NCBI RefSeq assembly: GCF_002419965.1
Contig: NZ_DIHC01000008.1
Span: 1-19,589, forward strand
Origin: Pseudomonas sp. UBA5706
GTDB taxonomy: Bacteria > Pseudomonadota > Gammaproteobacteria > Pseudomonadales > Pseudomonadaceae
Reading direction: 5' to 3'
DNA length: 19,589 nt
Shown here: in pieces, positions 6,549 to 12,444 of the stretch
Numbering within the stretch: the stretch's first letter is position 1
Layout: each line of letters begins with the position of its first letter
Position numbers and translations under genes: made by a program
Notes under the pieces: generated by a model
Told to the model about the DNA's origin: nothing
Database searches by the model: none
Seen by the model: the letters and a program-made list of their open reading frames with translations, nothing else

Positions 6549-6749
6549 ATGAGCGAAGACAGCGAGAAGGTTTTGCGGATGGCCCTCAAAGCGGTGCTAG
6601 GTGCAGCTCGGGATATGCGTATGGATCTAGACGAGCTCACCGAGTCGGCTATTCGGCTCATGGTCTGCGAAAAGCGGTATGACTCAAATGACGTTACTGA
6701 AGCTGCCGTTGCTATCGAGATGGCCGTTGAGACGTTGCAACTCTGGTAA
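6549..6749 (+). CDS. Small helical protein, copy 1 of a tandem paralogue pair
   Basis: A 66-residue acidic protein, MSEDSEKVLRMALKAVLGAA..., closely related to the product of the next gene (they share MSED, VLRMALKAVL, DELTE, and AI near residue 35). I chose the ATG at 6549 with AGGAG seven bases upstream, which matches the start of the paralogue. An in-frame upstream ATG (6513) would add MAYAYRSSRSAA. All predicted structure is helical; there are no cysteines pairing between copies and no membrane segment. It may be a small oligomeric regulator or an inhibitor of a host enzyme. I do not recognise the family. Confidence 0.75.
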   Translation: MSEDSEKVLRMALKAVLGAARDMRMDLDELTESAIRLMVCEKRYDSNDVTEAAVAIEMAVETLQLW

Positions 6750-6789
6750 GCGAGGCTTTGATTAGCGCGATAATGGCCTACGCTTATCT

Positions 6790-6801
6790 CTCCACTTGGA
6801 G
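6790..6801 (+). promoter_or_regulatory. Leader hairpin over the ribosome site of the gene at 6811
   Basis: CTCCACTTGGAG forms a perfect inverted repeat whose 3' arm is the ribosome site for the ATG at 6811. A GATAAT box at 6769-6774, a plausible -10, stands just upstream, so the message would begin close to the hairpin. The ATG inside this box opens a 13-codon ORF (MAYAYLSTWRDRS, 6773-6814) ending in an ATGA overlap with the real start. Confidence 0.45.
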
Positions 6802-6810
6802 GGATAGGTC

Positions 6811-7014
6811 ATGAGCGAAGACAGGGAAAGGGTTTTGCGGATGGCGCTGAAGGCGGTGCTGGTTGCGGCGCAGGAATGCTGCGTTGATATCGACGAGCTC
6901 ACTGAGTTGGCGATTCAGTCGATGTACGGCGAGCAGCTCTACAACCCAGCGGATGTGGCTGAGGCGACTGGCGCGGTCGAAGCAGCGGCTGATGCGCTGC
7001 CGGTGATCCACTGA
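6811..7014 (+). CDS. Small helical protein, copy 2 of a tandem paralogue pair
   Basis: A 67-residue acidic helical protein, MSEDRERVLRMALKAVLVAA..., paralogous over its whole length to the product at 6549. The upstream region is also duplicated, with the same ATGGCCTACGCTTA block and the same small hairpin over the ribosome site, so the duplicated unit included the control region. The two proteins have diverged in the middle and at the C-terminus, suggesting that the duplication is not recent or that the copies have different partners. It ends one base before the stop codon of the convergent methyltransferase gene. Function unknown. Confidence 0.75.
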   Translation: MSEDRERVLRMALKAVLVAAQECCVDIDELTELAIQSMYGEQLYNPADVAEATGAVEAAADALPVIH

Positions 7015-7758
7015 TCAGGCCGGGATGACCGCGATGCAGGTGCTGACCAAGCTGCCCGACGCCTTAAATGAGGCGTCGGGCAGGTTCACGATGTTGCCGC
7101 TTCGGTCCGATACAAGGCCTCGGAAGTCACGGGATAAAGCGTCCTCACGAAACATGACGCCGGTCGGCATCACTGCTACGAGCAGGCCGCGTGGTTTGAG
7201 AAACTTGAGTGCGTGCAAAACGTGGTGGATGTCGCTTCGCTTTTTGTCGAACGGCGGGTTCATCACTACTCGGTCGTATTTCTGAGCAGGCTCTACCAAT
7301 AGGAAATCGTCCACGACCACTGACTGGTACACCTTCGCGTCGATCAGATGCTTGGCGTTCTCCGGCAGGATCTCAATGCAGTCGACGTCAATGCCCTCGA
7401 GTATCAAGGCCTCGGCAATAGCGCCACGCCCGGCCGACGGCTCAAGAGCAAACATGCCTACCCCGACTTGAGCGAGGTCCAGGAGCTTCTTCACTACTGC
7501 GGGAGGGCTCGGGAAATAGCCAAAGTCCTGCGGCACGGTGACCTCGCCCGTCATGATGATGTTCTCGATCGCCTCCGCCGCATCACCATTGAACAAATGG
7601 GCCTTGGCTTTCGTGTTCCATTTGCCGCCCGCAGCTTTCAGTGTTTTGTCCAGGCGGGCATACAGGCTCTTTTCAAGCTGTCCTCCAGTGATGAACAGTT
7701 TGTTGCCTTCGGTGCGCGAGGCGCTGAGCAGCGCCATGACGTCAGTTGCGACCTTCAT
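7015..7758 (-). CDS. SAM-dependent DNA methyltransferase, NPPF type
   Basis: A 247-residue class I methyltransferase. Motif I is ALEPSAGRGAIAEAL (residues 104-118) and the catalytic loop is VVMNPPF (164-170). The N/D-P-P-Y/F tetrapeptide marks enzymes that methylate exocyclic amino groups, here most likely adenine N6. The first 75 residues are a helical extension (GGQLEKSLYARLDKTLKAAG) common in phage members. I chose the ATG at 7758, which has GGAG seven bases upstream; the longer frame to 7839 lacks a ribosome site. A 13-bp perfect inverted repeat falls within the codons near the 3' end. With Dcm it would give this phage two chemically different DNA marks, probably to escape restriction. 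Confidence 0.85.
   Translation of the reverse strand: MKVATDVMALLSASRTEGNKLFITGGQLEKSLYARLDKTLKAAGGKWNTKAKAHLFNGDAAEAIENIIMTGEVTVPQDFGYFPSPPAVVKKLLDLAQVGVGMFALEPSAGRGAIAEALILEGIDVDCIEILPENAKHLIDAKVYQSVVVDDFLLVEPAQKYDRVVMNPPFDKKRSDIHHVLHALKFLKPRGLLVAVMPTGVMFREDALSRDFRGLVSDRSGNIVNLPDASFKASGSLVSTCIAVIPA
7052..7083. repeat. Perfect 13-bp inverted repeat inside a coding region
   Basis: CTGCCCGACGCCT (7052-7064) and AGGCGTCGGGCAG (7071-7083) are exact reverse complements around a six-base loop, TAAATG. The repeat encodes the LPDASFKASGSL segment near the C-terminus of the methyltransferase. No run of T follows in either direction, so it is not a classical terminator. It could be an mRNA-stabilising hairpin or a protein-binding site. 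Confidence 0.8.
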
Positions 7759-7860
7759 GCGTTTTCTCCGTGCAGAAAAATGCCTCCGAAAGCTCGGTGG
7801 CGAATAGATTGGTGGTGGGCTATACGAAGTGACCGGCATGGGGCCGGATTGGGAGAGGGT

Positions 7861-8088
7861 ATGGCGACGGAAATCGAAGAAACCAGGCAGCAGGCGCTTA
7901 TTTCACTGCTGAAAACTGCATCTGAGCAAGGCATCGATGTTACAGAGCTTGTGCGAGCCACCGAACGGCAAATCTCAAAGAACATCGATGAACCGCACGG
8001 TTTTCAAATCATCAAGCAAATCAGGGTCGCTCATGCCTATGCCGCAGGGAAGACTACTGCCCGCCCTGCGTCAGATTGGAGTGCTTAG
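7861..8088 (+). CDS. Small hypothetical protein
   Basis: A 75-residue protein with GGGAGAGG directly before the ATG. The sequence is helical (EETRQQALISLLKTASEQGI, then DVTELVRATERQISKN), with a less ordered C-terminus. Upstream are a TATACG box (7821-7826) and the stem CCGGC/GCCGG (7833-7847), repeating the compact promoter, hairpin and ribosome-site pattern of other rightward single genes here. Its stop overlaps the stop of the convergent DUF2303 gene by four bases. The longer upstream extension of this frame to 7348 is antisense to the methyltransferase and is not credible. No family is recognised. Confidence 0.75.
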   Translation: MATEIEETRQQALISLLKTASEQGIDVTELVRATERQISKNIDEPHGFQIIKQIRVAHAYAAGKTTARPASDWSA

Positions 8089-8900
8089 TTAGGGTTGAAA
8101 GCGCCCAGCGATAGTTTTGCTGCGGTGCCGATTTTCTGTTCCAGCACCGCTTTGAACTCTTCCGCGATTGACTCGCGCTGCACTTCCTCACCTACCCAGC
8201 GTAGCTTCAGAACTGGGACTGCTCCGCTGGTGATCACCGAAATGCGAAGGGTAATCACCTGTTCGGTGAGACCGTCGAACGGGATCGTGTGGAACTGCAG
8301 CGCAGCGGGAAGTGTTTCTTTGCTGCGTGCTTCGATCTGATCCATGGCGCTGCGGCTGGCGCTGGTATCGCCAACGGTCGTTTCCGATTCGCTGGTGGCC
8401 TTGACGGTGATTGTGCGCACGGCGGCAATGGCCTTGGCCACCGGGATCGGCTGGCCTTCATCGTCCACCGGCGTTAGGTACTGGTGCCAGTCCTCGATCC
8501 AATCGCTGAGGTCTTTCTGCGCAAGGCGTTCACCAGCGATCCGCTGCACCGCCGTGTAGCCTGCGGTTGGCTTCAGCTTCAATACTGCGCGGTCGTCAGC
8601 GTGGCCCGGTACCGCGGTTGTCCCGAGGTTGAATAGCAAAACACAGCTCATGTCCTCCTGATTGATGAAGCCGCGTGCGCCATCTCCAGCACGGTCGGTG
8701 ACATACAGGCCGAAGTCCGCCAGCGAGTGAGTGGAGAAGGTGCCACGGAAGCGGCTGCGCAGGGCCTGGTATTTTTCCAGATCCAGCACTTTTGCGCCTT
8801 CAGGCAATACTGCAGTCGGCATGAACGTCGGCAGTGCCTTGCCGGTGGCTTCCAGCGCGGTATCGGTGATGAGTTGAATCGCTTCTTTACTCAGGGACAT
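8085..8900 (-). CDS. DUF2303 (YfdQ-like) family protein
   Basis: A 271-residue phage protein with the pattern of DUF2303, the family of E. coli YfdQ. Typical blocks are LRSRFRGTFSTHSLADF (residues 47-63), followed by a segment on the display and recovery of substrate values, the LAQKDLSDWIEDW region around 128-140, and the C-terminal VLKLRWVGEEVQRESIAEEF. Its length is normal for the family. The family has no established biochemical function; it recurs in early leftward operons of temperate phages beside recombination and modification genes. GAGAG lies about nine bases before the ATG, and the small broken gene at 8931 lies just upstream in the same operon. Confidence 0.85.
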   Translation of the reverse strand: MSLSKEAIQLITDTALEATGKALPTFMPTAVLPEGAKVLDLEKYQALRSRFRGTFSTHSLADFGLYVTDRAGDGARGFINQEDMSCVLLFNLGTTAVPGHADDRAVLKLKPTAGYTAVQRIAGERLAQKDLSDWIEDWHQYLTPVDDEGQPIPVAKAIAAVRTITVKATSESETTVGDTSASRSAMDQIEARSKETLPAALQFHTIPFDGLTEQVITLRISVITSGAVPVLKLRWVGEEVQRESIAEEFKAVLEQKIGTAAKLSLGAFNPN

Positions 8901-8930
8901 GTTTCAGGTCTCTCGTGGGGAAGGGAGTAA

Positions 8931-9278
8931 TCAGGTGCGGGGTTTGATCGGCGCTTCGTCACGGCTGAAGAGCTGGTCGTGCTTCTCTTGGAACAGAGTG
9001 ACCTTGCCGCCTGTACCGACGTGCATCGGCGTGTCGAGGCTGGTGTTCTCGCTGCGGGTGCCGCGCTTGGTCGGTACCTTGTAGTCGAGCTTGTGTTTGA
9101 TCTTTACCTGGTGCGACTCGCCGATTTGGCTGAAGTCCAGGGTGATGACGATCTTTCCTGCTTTACCATGATCGACAACGCCAGCAGCGAGTTAAGAAAG
9201 GGCATGGCCGATCTGGCTCGCGAACGCGCCGCCATTCAACTCTTCGAGGAATTCAGCGGTATCGGTGGGTGTGGACAT
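8931..9278 (-). pseudogene. Small phage gene broken by one in-frame stop
   Basis: From the ATG at 9278 (CCGGAGAAACACGC upstream supplies the ribosome site) a frame of 116 codons runs to a TGA at 8931, but codon 29 is TAA (9194-9192). Both sides of the stop read like one protein: EFLEELNGGAFASQIGHALS before it and LAAGVVDHGKAGKIVITLDF after it, then KHKLDYKVPTKRG and TPMHVGTGGKVTLF. I recall intact versions with Asp or Glu at the stop position in other Pseudomonas phages, so a single G-to-T change from GAA would explain it. No in-frame start follows soon after the stop. It is probably inactive, or a sequencing error. The family usually precedes DUF2303; function unknown. Confidence 0.75.
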
Positions 9279-9372
9279 GCGTGTTTCTCCGGTAGGGCTT
9301 TGAGCCCGCTGGGTGGGAGGTGGTGTTGAATTTGTCGACGCCGCTGTTTGGCGCACTGGTGTGGACGCCGCA

Positions 9373-9687
9373 TCAGGCGGGTTCAGTCAGGCTGATGTCG
9401 TTCTCTTTCGCGATGCGTCGGATGGTGCGGCTGTCCAGGCCAATGGCGGTGGCAATTGCCGATGCTGTCATGCCCTTAGCTGCCAGTTCGCGAACTCGAT
9501 GGACATGCTTGTCGCGCTTTGTCTTGAGGTTCTTCGGATGGTTGCCGACCGCGGTAAGCGGAATCTCGCCGCTTTTGCCTGCGGGAACCAATTCGATGCG
9601 GTGGCCGGTCGCCAGGTAGTGATCAATCTGTGCCGCCAGTTGTGCGATGGCCTGCTTGTGCTGATCTGGAACGCTCTCGCCAATCAT
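9373..9687 (-). CDS. Small helix-turn-helix DNA-binding protein
   Basis: A 104-residue protein. Residues 68-97 form a clear helix-turn-helix of resolvase/Hin type: GMTASAIATAIGLDSRTIRR, with the turn at GL and a recognition helix following. The N-terminal half (QAIAQLAAQIDHYLATG) is helical and may dimerise. The middle is basic (KTKRDKHVHRVREL). Its ATG overlaps the TGA of the gene at 9684-9971 (CAATGATT), so the two are co-translated. It probably regulates genes in this leftward operon or acts at a DNA site; the target cannot be told from sequence. Confidence 0.8.
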   Translation of the reverse strand: MIGESVPDQHKQAIAQLAAQIDHYLATGHRIELVPAGKSGEIPLTAVGNHPKNLKTKRDKHVHRVRELAAKGMTASAIATAIGLDSRTIRRIAKENDISLTEPA

Positions 9688-9971
9688 TGCAGCACCGCCT
9701 GTGACAGCGTGACTTTCACACTATCGGCGCGAGCCTCAAGGATTTGGGCGAAGTTGACTGCCTCTTTCCAGGTGAAGCGAAAGCCGCGCACTTTGCCGGT
9801 TGCGATCTCGACGATGTGGTAAGCGCTGGTGCCAACGCTCTTCACCTGATAGCGAATCTTCTGTATTGGTGGCTCTTTACCGATCATGGCGTAGAACTCC
9901 GCAGTGGCGAACTGAGTACGTGCGCGCATGGCGGTCAGGCCATCCACGCGCTGTTGAAGTTGTGGGTGCAT
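9684..9971 (-). CDS. Hypothetical phage protein
   Basis: A 95-residue protein starting at the ATG at 9971, which has GAGGAAAGG immediately upstream; the longer frame to 10229 lacks a ribosome site and has unnatural composition. The N-terminal MHPQLQQRVDGLTAMRARTQ is helical. The middle is beta-rich (IRYQVKSVGTSAYHIVEIATGKVRGF), resembling a short two- or three-strand sheet of the kind used for nucleic-acid or peptide contacts. The C-terminus is helical. It is co-translated with the helix-turn-helix gene downstream (ATGA overlap). I do not recognise a named family. Confidence 0.75.
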   Translation of the reverse strand: MHPQLQQRVDGLTAMRARTQFATAEFYAMIGKEPPIQKIRYQVKSVGTSAYHIVEIATGKVRGFRFTWKEAVNFAQILEARADSVKVTLSQAVLQ

Positions 9972-10564
9972 GTCCTTTCCTCGATGGTTGCGTGTACTCG
10001 GCAGAATTCTGACCGCCTGCCTATTGCTGGTGGGCGCAGGGGAGAGTGCTGGCGGGTAAACGCCGGATAAAGAAAAGCCCTGTCGACGCAGGGCTCTTCG
10101 TGTTGCTGGTTCACAACGCCTCCGTACGTGAACCACTTCGCCAGGCGTTGCATGAGGCAAGGCCGGCAGACTGTCATTTACATGGCTGCAAATCCTCCGC
10201 TGTTCGCCCACTGGGAAGGCAGTGGCCACCTATTGAATGGGTGCAGGCGGCGGGCGTCGATCTCCCGCTTTTTAAAAGCGACTTCGCATGTGCTGGGGCA
10301 CGATTCACGACACCTATTACCGTTGCAGTGTGCTGCGAGCGCTGAGCGCTACTCCATCAGGTTATCTGGACCATATAGAGGGTCTCGGCGCCACATGACT
10401 GCGCTTCCTCAAACGTATGATCGTTTCCTGTATGATTCGCCCCGGCTTACTCCACAGCACTAATGAAGCGTAGATAGCTGTGGTGGCAATGACCGGGTCC
10501 TAAAAGAGTGGCAAAAGCTGAACCCTAGGGACGAAACAATAGATTTGCAAAAAGGAGAAATGAA
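9972..10564. other. 593 bp without a convincing gene
   Basis: No frame here combines a ribosome site, natural composition and sensible length. Contents seen: a leftward terminator (10072-10095); a 7-bp inverted repeat GGTTCAC/GTGAACC (10108-10134); a cysteine-rich leftward frame without a start codon, CNGNRCRESCPSTC (about 10180-10310), possibly a relic; and TATGAT boxes near 10416 and 10430 that might drive the lipoprotein gene at 10565. The rightward 111-codon frame from 10128 is antisense-like and not accepted. Confidence 0.5.
10072..10095 (-). terminator. Rho-independent terminator, leftward
   Basis: AGCCCTG (10076-10082) and CAGGGCT (10089-10095) form a seven-pair stem with loop TCGACG. 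On the minus strand it is followed by TTTTC and more T. It lies upstream of the gene starting at 9971, so leftward transcripts from the repressor side would need antitermination to reach the operon, or the operon has its own promoter. Confidence 0.7.
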
Positions 10565-10888
10565 ATGAGAAGTCTGGTTTTCGCACTCATGACCTGCGCC
10601 GCCTTGGTGGGTTGCAGTGACAAGGGAAAGGATTTTGTTGGGGTCTGGAAATATTCCGATGAGTTGTCCGAAACACTTACTATTACCAAGGCTGATGATG
10701 GCTATCGCGCTCTTGCACACATTGATAAAGACGAAAATGGCTACATGGACGTGAAAGTCTTTTTGTATCCTGAGTCCGACAAGCTTCTTGTGACGAAAGA
10801 GAAGAAAATAGCCTTGGAACTGGGCGATGACGGCAAGATCACCAGCCATCTGCGCCACGGGACCGAAATATTCGTTAAAACTAAGTAA
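10565..10888 (+). CDS. Small lipoprotein (moron)
   Basis: A 107-residue protein with a lipoprotein signal peptide: MRSLVFALMTCAALVGCSDK, with lipobox LVGC and the modified cysteine at residue 17. After processing, a 91-residue domain is predicted to be mostly beta, with motifs DFVGVWKYSDELSETLTI and FLYPESDKLLVTKEKK, similar in feel to small lipocalin-like or DUF-type surface lipoproteins. Asp at +2 is absent (Ser18), so in a Gram-negative host outer-membrane sorting is likely. AAGGAG lies eight bases before the ATG and a strong terminator follows the stop. An expressed envelope lipoprotein with its own terminator in a phage is a typical lysogenic-conversion or exclusion candidate; that role is inference. 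Confidence 0.85.
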   Translation: MRSLVFALMTCAALVGCSDKGKDFVGVWKYSDELSETLTITKADDGYRALAHIDKDENGYMDVKVFLYPESDKLLVTKEKKIALELGDDGKITSHLRHGTEIFVKTK

Positions 10889-10900
10889 TTCCCCCTATAG

Positions 10901-10922
10901 AAGGCGCTACGGCGCCTTTTTT
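10901..10922 (+). terminator. Rho-independent terminator after the lipoprotein gene
   Basis: AAGGCGC (10901-10907) and GCGCCTT (10912-10918) make a seven-pair stem with a TACG tetraloop, followed by six or more T. It sits 12 bases after the stop of the lipoprotein gene and isolates that gene as its own transcription unit. Confidence 0.9.
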
Positions 10923-11088
10923 GCCTGCTTTTTCCCAAGCTCAAACATCTAGGAAGTAGAAGAGCTGGATGCGCTAGGCAAGCGTTGATTGACTCTCTGC
11001 CAAGGCCGTTGTGATGCAGGTGGGCAGTTATATGCGGTAGTGTCGTCCGCATCGGAGAGTGATCGAAACACCAGGGCGCAATGCCTGC

Positions 11089-11268
11089 TTATTTCCCGCC
11101 GCGTTTTTGGTATTGGCCGTCTCGCTTGTACCGGCTCAGGACATTTACGGGGCTTTGCGATCCTAGCGCTGCAGCCCGCTTTGGCACGCTTCGATCACCC
11201 TCCGATGCGGCCTGGTGCGGGGAGTACCAGGGAATCGGGCAGTTTTCGTCAAGCTGACGCTGGTTGTT
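11089..11268 (-). other. Open frame directly after the stop of the 60-codon gene; region otherwise empty
   Basis: The stretch 10923-11268 has no secure gene. The best candidate is a 59-codon leftward frame continuing in phase after the TAG at 11271-11269. It reads NNQRQLDENCPIPWYSPHQA onward and ends at the TAA at 11091-11089. It has no ATG; an internal GTG at 11187 has GGAGG eleven bases upstream. It could be the back half of a longer gene split by a nonsense change, a short GTG-started gene, or chance. Confidence 0.3.
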
Positions 11269-11451
11269 CTATCGCCACTCGGCTTCGATCTCGGCGTGCC
11301 TGGCTTGCAGCCGCGCTATCAGATCCAGCCGTTCCTGAGCATTTAGGTGCCGGGCGGCGAGGAACAGTCCTTCAGCGAGATCGCCATCGAACTTCATGGC
11401 GCCGGCCGCGTGTTTCACCTCGATCGTGACGTGCTTGGGTGTTGCGTCCAT
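11269..11451 (-). CDS. Small hypothetical protein
   Basis: A 60-residue protein from the ATG at 11451, with AAGG seven bases upstream. The sequence starts with a beta-like segment (HVTIEVKHAAGAMKFDGD) and ends in an amphipathic helix (LFLAARHLNAQERLDLIARL, then QARHAEIEAEWR). It follows the ribbon-helix-helix gene on the same strand and is probably part of the same message. The frame stays open beyond the TAG for a further 59 codons. No family is recognised. Confidence 0.7.
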   Translation of the reverse strand: MDATPKHVTIEVKHAAGAMKFDGDLAEGLFLAARHLNAQERLDLIARLQARHAEIEAEWR

Positions 11452-11460
11452 CGATGAGCC

Positions 11461-11520
11461 TTACCGGCTAAACCGGAACCACATCACCATGCCCAGGCAT
11501 AGCCCGGTGACAACGCCGAT
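11461..11520 (-). other. Possible tiny membrane ORF without a clear start
   Basis: Between the ribbon-helix-helix gene and the 60-residue gene, a leftward frame reads RYLIGVVTGLCLGMVMWFRF and stops at TAA (11463-11461). It would form one transmembrane helix with basic ends. It has no ATG, GTG or TTG before the hydrophobic part in this frame, only codons that overlap the end of the upstream gene, so it may be a relic. Confidence 0.2.
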
Positions 11521-11720
11521 CAGATACCGGCCGCTTTGGCCAGCGCCTCCAGCAGCAGATCCTGACGGTTCTGCTTGTCCAGATACTGGCGAATGGCACG
11601 AACGAAAATCGTGTTCATGGACGTGTCGGCCGCGTCGGCAGCCGCTTCGACTTCATCGCGTAGCCCGTCCGGGAGGCGAACAACGAATTTTGGAAGGCGT
11701 GATTCTTGGGCGTTCGACAT
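11520..11720 (-). CDS. Ribbon-helix-helix (Arc/CopG-type) DNA-binding protein
   Basis: A 66-residue protein with the Arc-type fold: a basic N-terminus, the DNA-contacting strand PKFVVRLPDG (residues 10-19), helix A (LRDEVEAAADAA) and helix B (SMNTIFVRAIRQYLDKQ). The TSMN turn between helices is typical. Such proteins bind as dimers of dimers to short inverted repeats. AGGA lies six bases before the ATG. A large inverted repeat at 11742-11781 stands 22 bases upstream, between this gene and the divergent zinc-ribbon gene, and is a natural candidate for its operator, so self-repression is likely. Confidence 0.85.
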   Translation of the reverse strand: MSNAQESRLPKFVVRLPDGLRDEVEAAADAADTSMNTIFVRAIRQYLDKQNRQDLLLEALAKAAGI

Positions 11721-11741
11721 GGTCGTTCCTCGGGTGTGGTG

Positions 11742-11781
11742 ATTTCCCGATGCAGCCTGTGGCCAAGCTGCATTGGGAAAT
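11742..11781. repeat. 14-bp inverted repeat between divergent genes, candidate operator
   Basis: ATTTCCCGATGCAG (11742-11755) and CTGCATTGGGAAAT (11768-11781) are complementary at 13 of 14 positions (the exception would be a G-U pair in RNA), around a 12-base loop. It stands just upstream of the ribbon-helix-helix gene and before the rightward zinc-ribbon gene. No T-run follows, so an operator is more likely than a terminator. Confidence 0.75.
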
Positions 11782-11867
11782 ATTAACGGCCGGCGGCCAG
11801 CTCACCACGGCGCAGGTGACGCGTTCCCGTATAAGCTGAGAGTTCCACCACTCAGCTAGGAATCGAG

Positions 11868-12083
11868 ATGCAGATAAAAGCGACGTGCGCAGCTTGTGGA
11901 AGTGAACAGCTGCTAATCCCAAGCGATGACGAACAGGATCAGATGATCCGTTGTGGCGCCTGCAATGCGGATGTAGGTGACAAGAAGGCCGTTAGCGAAG
12001 CCCTAAGGAAGCGGGCTAAACAGGAGGCTGAAAAAGCGATCGCAGACCTGAAGAAGAGCTTCAGCAAAGCAGGGATCAAATAG
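11868..12083 (+). CDS. Small zinc-ribbon protein
   Basis: A 71-residue protein. The N-terminal half has two cysteine pairs, CAAC (residues 7-10) and CGAC (29-32), spaced as in a zinc ribbon. The C-terminal half is a highly charged helix (EALRKRAKQEAEKAIADLKK). It resembles small phage zinc-binding proteins with the same ribbon-plus-helix plan; the exact family is from memory and not certain. AGGA lies six bases before the ATG. Upstream are TATAAG (11830-11835) and a seven-pair stem AGCTGAG/CTCAGCT (11834-11857) that ends one base from the ribosome site. Its stop overlaps the end of the convergent 122-residue gene by eight bases. Confidence 0.8.
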   Translation: MQIKATCAACGSEQLLIPSDDEQDQMIRCGACNADVGDKKAVSEALRKRAKQEAEKAIADLKKSFSKAGIK

Positions 12084-12444
12084 GAGCCTCCCGACCGGCG
12101 CCTTCGGGAATATTCCGCAGGCGCTCTACTATCGCCTCACATACGTCAACGACTATGATTTGAGCCAGCCCTTTTATTGCCGGGTCATTGGCTTGGGGCA
12201 AGTCAACAGTTATTGCCATGAGCGAAGTCGACTTACCTTCGTTTGCGTCCACATTCTGGGCGCCGCGCTCAATTGCCTCTTTCAGGATGTCTATCTCCGC
12301 ACTTCGGACCGCAGAATCGGATTGGTTGTGAGCCCGTTGCGCGTTCTCTAGCTGTAGTTCCAGGCTGTCCACAAGTTTTCGCGCCTCCTCTCTGATGCGA
12401 CAGGCTTTTGCCAAGTTGCCTAACAGTTCGTTCGCGTCTGCCAT
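12076..12444 (-). CDS. Coiled-coil hypothetical protein
   Basis: A 122-residue protein from the ATG at 12444, which has GGAGG seven bases upstream; the frame is open for 14 further codons without a ribosome site. Residues 8-60 form a long amphipathic helix (REEARKLVDSLELQLENAQR) typical of coiled coils. Residues 70-115 contain a beta-alpha segment (LMAITVDLPQAND, then AQIIVVDVCEAIVERLRNI). No catalytic motif or membrane segment is seen. It may be a structural or regulatory partner in the early leftward operon. Family not recognised. Confidence 0.75.
   Translation of the reverse strand: MADANELLGNLAKACRIREEARKLVDSLELQLENAQRAHNQSDSAVRSAEIDILKEAIERGAQNVDANEGKSTSLMAITVDLPQANDPAIKGLAQIIVVDVCEAIVERLRNIPEGAGREAPI

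Noticed and set aside
7348..8088. 246-codon rightward frame
   Set aside because: Only the last 75 codons (from 7861, with a ribosome site) look real; the rest is antisense to the NPPF methyltransferase.
9313..9822. 169-codon rightward frame
   Set aside because: Antisense to the helix-turn-helix gene and its partner, which have an ATGA junction and good ribosome sites.
10460..10858. 132-codon leftward frame
   Set aside because: Antisense to the lipoprotein gene, which has a signal peptide, ribosome site and terminator.
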